Origin: CAXMST01 sp964196325
GTDB lineage: Bacteria > Actinomycetota > Thermoleophilia > Solirubrobacterales > 70-9
Length of the DNA: 64,000 nucleotides
NCBI GenBank assembly: GCA_964196325.1
Contig: CAXMST010000099.1
Location: 1 to 64,000, forward strand
Reading direction: 5' to 3'
Below the pieces are notes generated by a model. It did no database searches, was not told the DNA's origin, and saw nothing but the letters and a program-made list of their open reading frames with translations. Shown here piece by piece: positions 24,161 to 31,868 of this stretch (within the stretch, counting starts at the first letter, position 1; each line of letters starts with the position of its first letter). A program made the translations under genes and the position numbers.

Positions 24161-24952
24161 CTAGCGCCGCGGGGCCGCGGTCACTCCCCGGATCCGGCGA
24201 AGAAGCCGGTCGACCAGGCCCGGGGCAACCCCAGCCAGGCCCAGCAGGCGCACCAGCCGCGGGGTATAGAGACTGCGCTGGTCGGCGATCACGGCCTCGG
24301 CGATCTGGGTGGCGACCGTGGCTGCCGGAATCGCTTCGTCGCCCCGCCGCCACTGGGGCATGCGCTCGAGCTGGTGGGAATGAAGCTCGGTCTCGACCTC
24401 GCCCGGGTAGACCGTGGTCAAGCTGAGCGGGGTGTCGGCGAGCTCGTGTCGCAACGCCTCGGCGAAACCGCGGTTGGCTGCCTTCGTCGCGCCGTAGACC
24501 GCGGCGCAGGGGAAGGCCCGCAACCCGGCGCCGGAGGAGACCACGACGATCTGGCCGGGAGCGGTTGCCGGCAGCATTCGATCGAGCGCCGAGCGGACGA
24601 CGTAGAGGCTGCCAAGCACATTGACCGCAACCATCTCCTCGATCTTGTCGAGGTCCATCTCGATGAACGGCCCGTAGTGAGCGATTCCGGCGTTCGCGAC
24701 GAGCAGGTCAAGCCCGCCGGCCTCATCGACGAACGCCCCGACGGCCCGATCCACCTCACGACGGTCGGTGATGTCGGCGGGGACCACGATCGCCCGCCCG
24801 TTGAGCTGCTCCGCGAGCGCGCCCAACGCGCGTTGGTCTCGCGCCAGAAGGCCGACCGTGGCGCCCCGCCCAGCCAGCTCGATCGCCAGTGCACGACCTA
24901 TTCCCCTCGACGCCCCAGTAACCAGGGCGCGGGTGGAGTCACCGATCTGCAT
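24161..24952 (-). CDS. Short-chain dehydrogenase/reductase
   Basis: A 263-residue classical SDR. TGASRGIG at residues 13-20 binds NAD(P); ADITDRREV, LVANAGIAHYG, the catalytic serine in VVVSSGAG and YGATKAANRG (Tyr and Lys) are all present. The C-terminal extension with LLRRIRGVTAAP and Arg-rich ends suggests membrane association, as in short DHRS-like oxidoreductases. Substrate unknown. Its start (ATG 24952) is 37 bases from the GTG start of the divergent DtxR-type regulator, so that regulator could act on it. Confidence 0.88.
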   Translation of the reverse strand: MQIGDSTRALVTGASRGIGRALAIELAGRGATVGLLARDQRALGALAEQLNGRAIVVPADITDRREVDRAVGAFVDEAGGLDLLVANAGIAHYGPFIEMDLDKIEEMVAVNVLGSLYVVRSALDRMLPATAPGQIVVVSSGAGLRAFPCAAVYGATKAANRGFAEALRHELADTPLSLTTVYPGEVETELHSHQLERMPQWRRGDEAIPAATVATQIAEAVIADQRSLYTPRLVRLLGLAGVAPGLVDRLLRRIRGVTAAPRR

Positions 24953-24989
24953 GGCTGGATACTCTCAACTCGTGAGTACGGAGGTCACC

Positions 24990-25682
24990 GTGGCCGAGGA
25001 AGAGTACCTGCAGACCCTTTACTGGCTGCAGGAGGCGAGCCTGCCCTTAACCGCGGCGAACGTAGCCCGGGCAATGCAGCTTTCCCCCCCGACCGTGAGC
25101 GAGATGATCGGCCGACTCGAGGGTGACGGCTACATCAGCCGGGCCGCCGACAAGTCGCTTACTTTCACCGATGACGGAACCGAGCACGCCGAGGCGATCG
25201 TCCGGCGCCACCGTCTGATCGAACGCTTCCTGACCGACGTTCTTGGCATCCCCTGGGACGAGGTCCATGAGGAAGCCGAACGCCTGGAGCATGCGATGTC
25301 GCCGGTGCTCGAAGAGCGGATGATGGCCGCGATCGGCGATGCAAAGACGTGTCCGCACGGTCACCCGATCATCCTCGGCGAGCGTGAGCGCGGTTCACTG
25401 CTCGCCGACTGCGAGGTCGGAGCCAGCGTGATCGTGCTGCGCTTCGAGAACGAGGCCGAGGAACTGTTGCACTATCTGCGCAAGACCGGGCTGGAGCCCG
25501 GGATGGCCGGGGCGGTGAAGAGCTCCGGTGAGAGCGAGGTCGTCGTCAGCTCCGACGACGGCGACCACGTGCTGTCACGCAGCGTTGCCGAAACCGTCTC
25601 CGTCAGAGCTGATCCGGCGCCCCCGCCGCGCGCAGCTCTGCCGGCGCAGCTGCAGCTCTCCAGCGATCGCTACGGCCGCTAG
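24990..25682 (+). CDS. DtxR/MntR-family metal-dependent regulator
   Basis: A 230-residue regulator. It opens with EEEYLQTLYWLQE and a winged HTH (TAANVARAMQLSPPTVSEMIGRLEGDGYI), then the DtxR dimerisation/metal domain (RRHRLIERFLTDVLG, EEAERLEHAMSP, CPHGHPI), which carries the usual metal-binding His, Glu and Cys. A FeoA/SH3-like domain follows (ADCEVGASVIVLRFENEAEELLHYL). The start is chosen at GTG 24990 because GGAGG sits five bases before it; ATG 24951 and GTG 24972 are in frame but have no such site. The last 30 residues are Ala/Pro-rich. It probably senses iron or manganese. Confidence 0.87.
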   Translation: MAEEEYLQTLYWLQEASLPLTAANVARAMQLSPPTVSEMIGRLEGDGYISRAADKSLTFTDDGTEHAEAIVRRHRLIERFLTDVLGIPWDEVHEEAERLEHAMSPVLEERMMAAIGDAKTCPHGHPIILGERERGSLLADCEVGASVIVLRFENEAEELLHYLRKTGLEPGMAGAVKSSGESEVVVSSDDGDHVLSRSVAETVSVRADPAPPPRAALPAQLQLSSDRYGR

Positions 25683-25711
25683 CGCACCCATCCCCGACCA
25701 CGCCGAGCAGC

Positions 25712-25930
25712 TCAGACGCCGCCGTGCTCGACCGTCGCCGGCTCGCCGGAGAGTTGGCGCAGCCGCCGGTAGAGCGCCTCGTCGCGGTTCTCGACGGAAC
25801 CACGTCGACGCACGTTTGCCTCGTGGTCGCGCACGGCAGCCGCGAGCGCATTGAAACGCCGCTCCATGTTGCGACGTATCAGGGCGTCGCGATCCTCCTC
25901 ACGCACCCCTTCGAAGAATCTGATCGGCAT
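25712..25930 (-). CDS. Unknown 72-residue helical protein under a palindromic operator
   Basis: A small, highly charged protein (about 40% charged residues) with a long predicted helix (REEDRDALIRRNMERRFNAL, then RRRGSVENRDEALYRRLRQL). I do not recognise it. The start is well defined: AAAGGAGG lies seven bases before ATG 25930. Upstream, a TATATT -10 box (25995-26000, minus strand) and a 28-bp palindrome overlapping its -35 region suggest a repressed promoter. Its charge and length suggest an oligomer or a nucleic-acid-associated protein, but nothing proves this. Confidence 0.65.
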   Translation of the reverse strand: MPIRFFEGVREEDRDALIRRNMERRFNALAAAVRDHEANVRRRGSVENRDEALYRRLRQLSGEPATVEHGGV

Positions 25931-26004
25931 TGGTGGCCTCCTTTCGGCATCCTCAGTTGGCCGGCTCCCCTGGTTGCGGGGAGCCATTGTGAGGAATATA
26001 CAAG

Positions 26005-26032
26005 CAGTATCTTAGCAATTGCTAAAATACTG
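26005..26032. promoter_or_regulatory. 28-bp palindromic operator, SlyA/MarR-like
   Basis: The core TTAGCAATTGCTAA is a perfect 14-base palindrome, and the symmetry continues outwards to 14-base arms with one mismatch (CAGTAT on the left, ATACTG on the right). It is strikingly AT-rich among GC-rich genes. The known SlyA consensus is TTAGCAAGCTAA, so a MarR/SlyA-type regulator is the best guess. It lies between the aminotransferase stop (26047) and a TATATT box driving the 72-residue gene. Confidence 0.7.
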
Positions 26033-26046
26033 TGAACCCGCGGAGC

Positions 26047-27150
26047 TCAGCCACGTTGGCGGGCCAGAGCCCGGGCGATGCGGGCGATTCCCTCAGCCGC
26101 CTGCTCTGGGCGCACGCCGGCAAACGAGAGCCGCAGGCTCTGGTGGCCGCCCTCGAGCATGAAGTCAGGGCCCGCGACGAAGGCCACCCCCTCTTCCTTG
26201 GCAAGCGGCAGCAACGCCTCCGTATCGACGTCGGATTCGAGCTCGAGCCAGAGGAAGTAGCCGCCGCCCGGAACCACAAAGCGCGCCTCCGGCAGCTGCT
26301 CACCGAGCGCCTCCACGACGGCATCTCGGCGCGCGGCAAGGGCCAGGTTGACGACCGCGATGTTGGCGTCGAGCCCGCCTGAGAGGCAGAGGTGGTAGAC
26401 GATCGACTCAGCCAGCATGTTGGGCGAGATGTAGATCTCCGAGGCTCGTTTCGAGAGCGCCGCGATCTCCTCCGGCGGTCCGACCAGGTAGCCGACGCGG
26501 ACCCCCGGGGCGACCGTCTTGGAGAAGGAAGAGGCATGGATGACCTTGGCGCCGGTGCCAACGGCAAGCGAGAGCATCGTCGGCAGCTCTTCGGCGCCCG
26601 CGAAGCGGACCTCGCGATAGGGGTCGTCCTCGAAGAGCCAGAAGCCGTGCTGCTCGGAGAGCTCGACCAACCGCCTGCGCTTCGGCTCTGAGAGGGTGCA
26701 GCCGGCCGGGTTGTGGAAGTTGCTGATGATGTGGACGACCTTGGGAACCTCGCCGCCGGTGATCAGACTCTCGAGGGCGGCAACGTCGATTCCGTTCTCT
26801 TCCAGTGCCACTCCGACGCGCTCGGCGCCGATCCGCTCCAGCATCAGCAGAGTCCGGTCGTAGGAGGGCTGCTCCACGAACACCGTATCTCCCGCTCGGA
26901 GCAGATGCTGAAACAGCATCCAGCCTGCCTCGAGCGAGCCATTCGTGATCATCAGCTGATCGGGACTGGTGCCGTGCCCGTGGCGGCTCGCCAACCACTC
27001 CCGCAGCTCGGGATGACCATCGCCGGTTCCGTAGGACAGAGCCCTTCCGGGGCTCTCGGCGATCGCCCGCTCGGCTGCCAGCCCGACGGCCTCGCCGGGC
27101 AGCAGATCGACGCTCGGGGCGCCGCGCGCGAAGCTGATCAGGTCGGCCAT
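26047..27150 (-). CDS. PLP-dependent aminotransferase (MocR/LysN-like, fold type I)
   Basis: A 367-residue class I/II aminotransferase. LSYGTGDGHPELREWLA is the N-terminal substrate region; ITNGSLEAGWML and VEQPSYDRTL follow; ISNFHNPAGCTLS carries the PLP Asn; FEDDPYREVRF the PLP Asp and Tyr; and SSFSKTVAPGVRVGYL the catalytic Lys. This is the domain found in MocR regulators and in 2-aminoadipate aminotransferases (LysN), here without an HTH. The donor and acceptor are unknown. It starts 8 bases after the sucD stop and may share its transcript. The strong palindrome lies just after its stop. Confidence 0.87.
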   Translation of the reverse strand: MADLISFARGAPSVDLLPGEAVGLAAERAIAESPGRALSYGTGDGHPELREWLASRHGHGTSPDQLMITNGSLEAGWMLFQHLLRAGDTVFVEQPSYDRTLLMLERIGAERVGVALEENGIDVAALESLITGGEVPKVVHIISNFHNPAGCTLSEPKRRRLVELSEQHGFWLFEDDPYREVRFAGAEELPTMLSLAVGTGAKVIHASSFSKTVAPGVRVGYLVGPPEEIAALSKRASEIYISPNMLAESIVYHLCLSGGLDANIAVVNLALAARRDAVVEALGEQLPEARFVVPGGGYFLWLELESDVDTEALLPLAKEEGVAFVAGPDFMLEGGHQSLRLSFAGVRPEQAAEGIARIARALARQRG

Positions 27151-27158
27151 GGCGGGGC

Positions 27159-28028
27159 TCAGCCGACGATCTCGGCGGCGATCTGCGCGGCCTCCGAGGG
27201 GCTGGTTCCGACCCGTACGCCCTTGGCCTCGAGCGCCTCCTGCTTGGCCCTCGCGGTGCCCGCCGATCCGGAGATGATCGCTCCGGCATGTCCCATCTGC
27301 TTGCCGGGCGGGGCCGTGAATCCGGCGATATAGCCAACCACCGGCTTGGTCACGCTCTCGGCGATGTAGGTCGCCGCACGCTCCTCGGCGTCGCCGCCGA
27401 TCTCGCCGACCATCACGATCAGCTCGGTCTCCGGATCGCTCTCGTAGAGCCCGAGGATGTCGATGAAGTCGCTGCCGACTATGGGGTCGCCGCCGATCCC
27501 GACAATCGAGGAGTTGCCGAGGCCGGCGTGCTTGAGCTCATTGCCGATCTGGTACGTCAGCGTGCCTGACTTCGAGACGACCCCGATCGAGCCCTGGTCG
27601 AAGAACTGGGCCGGGATAATCCCGACGTTGGCCTTGCCGGGGCTGAGCACGCCAGGGCAGTTGGGGCCGATCAAGCGCACGCCGCGCTCCTTTGCCATCC
27701 AGTAACTGCCGAGCATGTCGTGGACGGGGATCCCCTCGGTGATCGCGATCACCGTCTCGACGCCGGAGCCGATTGCCTCGTCGATCGCGGCGCCCGCAAA
27801 CCGCGCCGGGACGAAGATCATCGAGGTATTCGCACCGCGCTCGGCCACGGCCTCGGCGATCGTGTCGAAGATCGGGACGCCGTCGACCTCCTGGCCGGCC
27901 TTGCCCGGAGTCACACCGGCAACCAGATCGGTTCCGTAGTCGCGATTTCGGAGTCCATGGAAGGTCCCCTCGCGACCGGTCAGGCCACTGACCACCAACT
28001 TGGTCTTCTCGTCGATGATGATCGACAT
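27159..28028 (-). CDS. sucD: Succinate-CoA ligase (ADP-forming) subunit alpha
   Basis: A 289-residue CoA-binding subunit. VSGLTGREGTFH is the CoA-site opening (canonical QGITGKEG-like), VAGVTPGKAGQEV the next signature, and GHAGAIISGSAGTARAK carries the phosphorylated His near residue 245. It converts succinyl-CoA to succinate with ATP synthesis in the TCA cycle. The beta subunit ends 5 bases upstream in the same operon. Confidence 0.96.
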   Translation of the reverse strand: MSIIIDEKTKLVVSGLTGREGTFHGLRNRDYGTDLVAGVTPGKAGQEVDGVPIFDTIAEAVAERGANTSMIFVPARFAGAAIDEAIGSGVETVIAITEGIPVHDMLGSYWMAKERGVRLIGPNCPGVLSPGKANVGIIPAQFFDQGSIGVVSKSGTLTYQIGNELKHAGLGNSSIVGIGGDPIVGSDFIDILGLYESDPETELIVMVGEIGGDAEERAATYIAESVTKPVVGYIAGFTAPPGKQMGHAGAIISGSAGTARAKQEALEAKGVRVGTSPSEAAQIAAEIVG

Positions 28029-28033
28029 CTCGG

Positions 28034-29194
28034 CTACGCCTTCCCCGCCAGCTCGACGACCGCTTGGGCCGCGCCGAGCATCGTCTTCTCCACGTGCAGG
28101 TGGTCGAGCCCCGCCTTGGCGAGCATCCCCAGTCCCTGGGCCGAATTGGTGCCGTCGAGACGAACCACGAGCGGAACCTCGAGCCGGACCCGCGACGAGG
28201 CCTCGATGATCCCCGCGGCAACCTCATCGCATCGGGTAATGCCCCCGAAGATGTTGAACAGCACCGCCCGGACCTTGGGATCCGAGGTAATCACCTCGAG
28301 CGCGTCGACGATCGCGTCGGCCTTGCTGCCGCCGCCGGCGTCGAGGAAGTTCGCAGGAGAGCCGCCGGCGTTGGCGACGACGTCAAGGGTGGACATGCAG
28401 AGTCCGGCGCCGTTGCCGAGAATCCCGATGTCCCCGTCGAGCTTCACATAGGTGAGGCCGCGCTCCTTTGCCATCCGCTCCTGCTCGTCGGCGGGCTGCT
28501 CCTCGGCCGCGGCAAGCTGCTCGTGCCGGAACAGGGCCGAGTCGTCGATCGTGACCTTGGCGTCGAGGGCGATGACGTCGCGGGAGGCGGTGACGACGAG
28601 CGGATTGACCTCGATCAGGGTCGCGTCGTTGCTGACGAAGGCCTCGTATAGACGGACCATCGCCTCGGACACACCGAGCACCACGTCCTCGTCGATCTGC
28701 GCGCTGAGCGCGAGTTCGCGAGCCTGCTCGATTCCGAGCCCGTCGGCCGGCTCTACGTAGGAGCGCGCCAAGGCGTCAGGGTCGGTCTCGGTGATCTCCT
28801 CGACGTTCATGCCGCCCATTCGAGAGAGGATCGCGAGAGGCTTCTTGGCGGAGCGGTCGAGGATGATCGAGGCGTAATACTCGGCGTCGATCTCGGAGGC
28901 CCCCTCGACCCAGACCCAAGCGACGCGGAACGGACCTTCACCGCGAGGGCCGCGGAGATCCATCCCGAGGATCGCCTCCGCGTGGTTGCGAGCTTCGTGG
29001 ACGTTCGTCGCGACCTTGATCCCGCCCGCCTTGCCGCGCCCGCCGATCAGGACCTGAGCCTTGATCACGCACGGGTAACCAATCCGCTCGGCCGCGGCCA
29101 CCGCCGCGTCGACATCGCCGGCGACATCGCCATCGGGAACGGCGACCCCGGTCCGTTCGAAGAGCTGCTTGCCCTGGTATTCCAGTAGGTCCAT
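28034..29194 (-). CDS. sucC: Succinate-CoA ligase (ADP-forming) subunit beta
   Basis: A 386-residue ATP-grasp subunit. It starts MDLLEYQGKQLFERTGVAVP; KAQVLIGGRGKAGGIKVA is the nucleotide-binding part; NPLVVT follows the metal site, and GAGLCMSTLDVVANAGGSPAN and FNIFGGITRCDEVA are the C-terminal signatures. The ATG at 29194 agrees with family starts; a longer frame upstream adds eight unrelated residues. sucC-sucD is the TCA cycle operon; a small HTH gene lies divergently upstream. Confidence 0.96.
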   Translation of the reverse strand: MDLLEYQGKQLFERTGVAVPDGDVAGDVDAAVAAAERIGYPCVIKAQVLIGGRGKAGGIKVATNVHEARNHAEAILGMDLRGPRGEGPFRVAWVWVEGASEIDAEYYASIILDRSAKKPLAILSRMGGMNVEEITETDPDALARSYVEPADGLGIEQARELALSAQIDEDVVLGVSEAMVRLYEAFVSNDATLIEVNPLVVTASRDVIALDAKVTIDDSALFRHEQLAAAEEQPADEQERMAKERGLTYVKLDGDIGILGNGAGLCMSTLDVVANAGGSPANFLDAGGGSKADAIVDALEVITSDPKVRAVLFNIFGGITRCDEVAAGIIEASSRVRLEVPLVVRLDGTNSAQGLGMLAKAGLDHLHVEKTMLGAAQAVVELAGKA

Positions 29195-29283
29195 AGTGCG
29201 GGCGGGAGCGTATCCCAACCACGTTCAGGATCAAGGCCAGGCCGGCCGGCGCTCGAACTCCGGCCAGGGCGTACGCTCTAGCA

Positions 29284-29586
29284 ATGCCAGGCCACTGGAC
29301 CTTTCTGACCAACCATATGCGCGTGCTGTTGGTGATTGCCCGTGACCCGACCAGCCGCTTGCGAGACATCGCCACGGCGCTCGATATCACCGAGCGAGCG
29401 GCGCAGCGAATCGTCACCGAGCTGGTCGAGGAAGGCTACTTGACTCGCAAGCGCCAGGGACGCCGGAACACCTACAAAGTGCATCCGAAGAGAGGGCTGC
29501 GGGCAGCGCAGGCGCAGAAGACCCAGGTCGGTGAGATCCTGGAAGTCCTGCTCGCCAACCAGGACCCTCTCGACCGGCTCGGCTGA
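29284..29586 (+). CDS. Small winged-helix transcriptional regulator
   Basis: A 100-residue protein that is one winged HTH domain: MRVLLVIARDPTSRLRDIA, LDITERAAQRIVTELVEEGY (recognition helix) and LTRKRQGRRNTYKVHPKRGL (wing). It resembles MarR/ArsR-type domains, though it lacks a sensor domain. It is divergent from sucC (89-base gap), so it could control sucCD or itself. No ligand can be inferred. Confidence 0.8.
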   Translation: MPGHWTFLTNHMRVLLVIARDPTSRLRDIATALDITERAAQRIVTELVEEGYLTRKRQGRRNTYKVHPKRGLRAAQAQKTQVGEILEVLLANQDPLDRLG

Positions 29587-29643
29587 CCCGCTGAGGGCGC
29601 TCCGACCCCCGAACGCCGGCGGGTGCCATAATGCCGCGCCCTC

Positions 29644-30327
29644 ATGCCTCTACCCAAGCGCAGCGAGATCAACTGGGTCACCACCGACTGCTACGGGACC
29701 CTGATCGATTGGGACAAGGGGATCTCCACGGCCTTCGAGAAGGCGGCCGAGGAGGATGGCCTGACCTTGGACACCAAGGCCCTGCTGTCCCGCTTCTACG
29801 AGGTCCAGTACGAGGTCATGGGTGGCTCCTATGAGCTCTACGCCGAGGTCCTGCGCCGGGCCGCGGTCAAGGCTGCCGGTGAGATCGGCTGGGAACTGGA
29901 GCCGAGCCGAGCCCAGTTCCTACCTGACTCGATTGGCAGCTGGCAACCCTTCCGCGAGTCAAACGCCGCGATGGACAGGCTCAGAGCCCGCTACAGCCTC
30001 GGCATCGTCTCCAACATCGACGACAAACTCCTCGGGATCTCGCGCCGCCACCTCCGCACCGAGCTCGACCTGGTTGTGACCGCGCAGCAGGTCCGTAGCT
30101 ACAAGCCCGAGCCCGCCCACTTCAAGGAGTGCGCGCGGCGGATCGGCAGGAAGAAGGGCTGGGTCCACATCACCAGCGGTCTCTACACGGACGTGGAGCC
30201 GCTGCTGAAGATGCGCGTACCTGTGATCTGGGTCAACCGCCGGGGCGAGAAGATCGAGCGGGGCGGAAAGCGGCCGACGGTCGAGGTCAAGAACTTCCGG
30301 GACGCGGCCAAGAAGCTGGGCTGCTGA
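29644..30327 (+). CDS. HAD-superfamily hydrolase (haloacid dehalogenase type II-like)
   Basis: A 227-residue HAD enzyme. TTDCYGTLIDWDKG is motif I (Asp nucleophile; the second Asp is replaced by Tyr-Gly, as in L-2-haloacid dehalogenases), GIVSNIDDKLL is motif II, SYKPEPAHF carries the motif III Lys and ITSGLYTDVEPL replaces the usual GD motif IV. The last feature is unusual: the Asp pair is offset. It may be a dehalogenase or a phosphatase; the substrate is unknown. It lies between the HTH gene and the RibD-like gene, all on the plus strand. Confidence 0.78.
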   Translation: MPLPKRSEINWVTTDCYGTLIDWDKGISTAFEKAAEEDGLTLDTKALLSRFYEVQYEVMGGSYELYAEVLRRAAVKAAGEIGWELEPSRAQFLPDSIGSWQPFRESNAAMDRLRARYSLGIVSNIDDKLLGISRRHLRTELDLVVTAQQVRSYKPEPAHFKECARRIGRKKGWVHITSGLYTDVEPLLKMRVPVIWVNRRGEKIERGGKRPTVEVKNFRDAAKKLGC

Positions 30328-30369
30328 GAGGCCCCGTGCCTGCGCGCATGCGGCGATAGCGTCGAGCTT

Positions 30370-31104
30370 GTGGAGCGCCTCACACCCTGCCCCGGGCCGA
30401 CCACGATCGCCGAGCAACTCGAGGGCTTCCCGCCGCCCCCGCCCTACGACGCGAAGCGACCCTACGTGTTCACGAACTTCGCGGAGACCGTCGACGGGCA
30501 CGCGACGATCGCCGGTCAGTCCGGAAAAATCGCCTCGGAGACTGACACCCAGATTCTGATGGCCCTGCGGGCCGGCTCCGACGCGGTCCTCGTCGGGGCC
30601 GGGACGATCCGGGCCGAGCGCTACGGATGCCTACTGCCGGCCGAGGAGGCGCGAGCGGCCCGCGAGCGGCGCGGGATGCCGCCGAGCCCGCTCGCGGTGA
30701 TCGTCAGCAGCGGGCTCGAGCTGCCGTGGGAAATCGGCCTGTTCAGCTCCGGCGTCGGCAGCGTGCTGATCTTCACGACGAGCGCCGAGCAGCCTCCCCG
30801 GACCGCCACACCGACGCAGGTGGTGCGCCATCCGAAGGGCGTTGACCTGGCCTGCGCACTGCGACAGCTGCGGACCGAACACGGGGTGGAGGGGTTGCTG
30901 AGCGAGGGCGGCCCGACCCTGCACGGCGCGCTGCTCGAGCAGCGCCTGGTCGATTCGCTGTTCGTCACCGTGGGCGCCAAGCTCGCGGGCGGACAGGGCC
31001 CTCGGATTGCCGAGGGGCTGACGTCGGGGCCGCTTGAGCTCGAGCTGGCTTGGCTCCTACGCGAAGGGGACGAGCTGTACGCGCGTTACGCCGTCCGCGG
31101 CTGA
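30370..31104 (+). CDS. RibD C-terminal/dihydrofolate reductase-like pyrimidine reductase
   Basis: A 244-residue reductase with the RibD_C fold. RPYVFTNFAETVDGHATIAG, VLVGAGTIRAERYG and GLLSEGGPTLHGALLEQRL are the conserved segments (nucleotide and substrate site). It could be the riboflavin pathway 5-amino-6-(5-phosphoribosylamino)uracil reductase, but no rib genes or deaminase domain are near, and many actinobacterial members have other F420 or NADPH roles. GTG start at 30370. Its 3' end overlaps the convergent membrane protein by 19 bases. Confidence 0.8.
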   Translation: MERLTPCPGPTTIAEQLEGFPPPPPYDAKRPYVFTNFAETVDGHATIAGQSGKIASETDTQILMALRAGSDAVLVGAGTIRAERYGCLLPAEEARAARERRGMPPSPLAVIVSSGLELPWEIGLFSSGVGSVLIFTTSAEQPPRTATPTQVVRHPKGVDLACALRQLRTEHGVEGLLSEGGPTLHGALLEQRLVDSLFVTVGAKLAGGQGPRIAEGLTSGPLELELAWLLREGDELYARYAVRG

Positions 31105-31865
31105 GGATCCACCAGCTCGCCCGCCGCATCGGGGATCAAGCCGGCGTCCTCGCTGCGGAGCTCGCCGCGTCGCAGCAGCCGCAGAGCCAGGATCGTGCTG
31201 CTGAGCAGGGCCAGACCTCCGAGGCTGAGCTGCACGCTGAGCAGGCCCTCGCGTGTCCAGTAGACATCTCGGAGATCGAGCAACAGCGCGGCCTCGTCGA
31301 AGGTGAGCCCGACCCCGACCCCGAACGGCAGTGCCAGTGCGGCCTCACGATCCAGGTCGTCGGTTAGCAACGCGGCGGTCGCGGCGGCGAAGGCCATCAC
31401 GATCCCGGGCACGAAATGATGAATATGCCGGCCGCCTATACGAACGTTTCCGAGCGGCCACCAACCGGAGCGGATCCCGGTGCTGGAAAGCCGCGCGATC
31501 GCGAACGAACCGGCGAAGCCGCCGAGCAGGTTGAACAGCACAAGCTCCTGCCGCGAGCTCGCCTCATAGCCCTCGATCGCGACCCGAACTGTGTCCTGAG
31601 TCGCCCGCGAGGCAAGCTGAAGCGCTTCCGCGGTCGCCTCGGGAGCTCCGGCTAGGGGCCACTCGCCGGCACGCTCGGCCCGCGAGGCCCGACGCCGGAA
31701 GCGGCGCGCGAGATCCCCGACCAGCACGGCCCCCGCGGTGGCAGTGGTGGTCGCCGCCAGCGCTACGGTAACCCGGTCGGGATGACCGAGATCGAGTCCA
31801 ACTCGGGCCAGCCCCCGCCGTCGCGCGGGCCGGGAGCGAAACCACCGCGGCAAAGCCATCGCCAC
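31086..31865 (-). CDS. Unknown membrane protein with HIHHFVPGI motif
   Basis: A 259-residue protein with a basic N-terminus (RSRPARRRG), a long polar region and at least four hydrophobic stretches (NLLGGFAGSFAIARLS, IVMAFAAATAALLT, LSLGGLALLSSTILALRLL). The His-rich motif GRHIHHFVPGI and the later FDEAALLLDLRDVYWTREG look like a metal or quinone contact. I do not recognise a functional family. The start could be GTG 31865 or the ATG at 31859. It is followed downstream by the end of the RibD-like gene in the opposite direction. Confidence 0.65.
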   Translation of the reverse strand: MAMALPRWFRSRPARRRGLARVGLDLGHPDRVTVALAATTTATAGAVLVGDLARRFRRRASRAERAGEWPLAGAPEATAEALQLASRATQDTVRVAIEGYEASSRQELVLFNLLGGFAGSFAIARLSSTGIRSGWWPLGNVRIGGRHIHHFVPGIVMAFAAATAALLTDDLDREAALALPFGVGVGLTFDEAALLLDLRDVYWTREGLLSVQLSLGGLALLSSTILALRLLRRGELRSEDAGLIPDAAGELVDPQPRTA

Positions 31866-31868
31866 TAC

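Noticed and set aside
24951..24974. Upstream starts (ATG 24951, GTG 24972) for the DtxR-type gene
   Set aside because: GTG 24990 has GGAGG at ideal spacing and matches the family's N-terminus; the upstream codons have no ribosome site and ATG 24951 overlaps the divergent SDR start codon.
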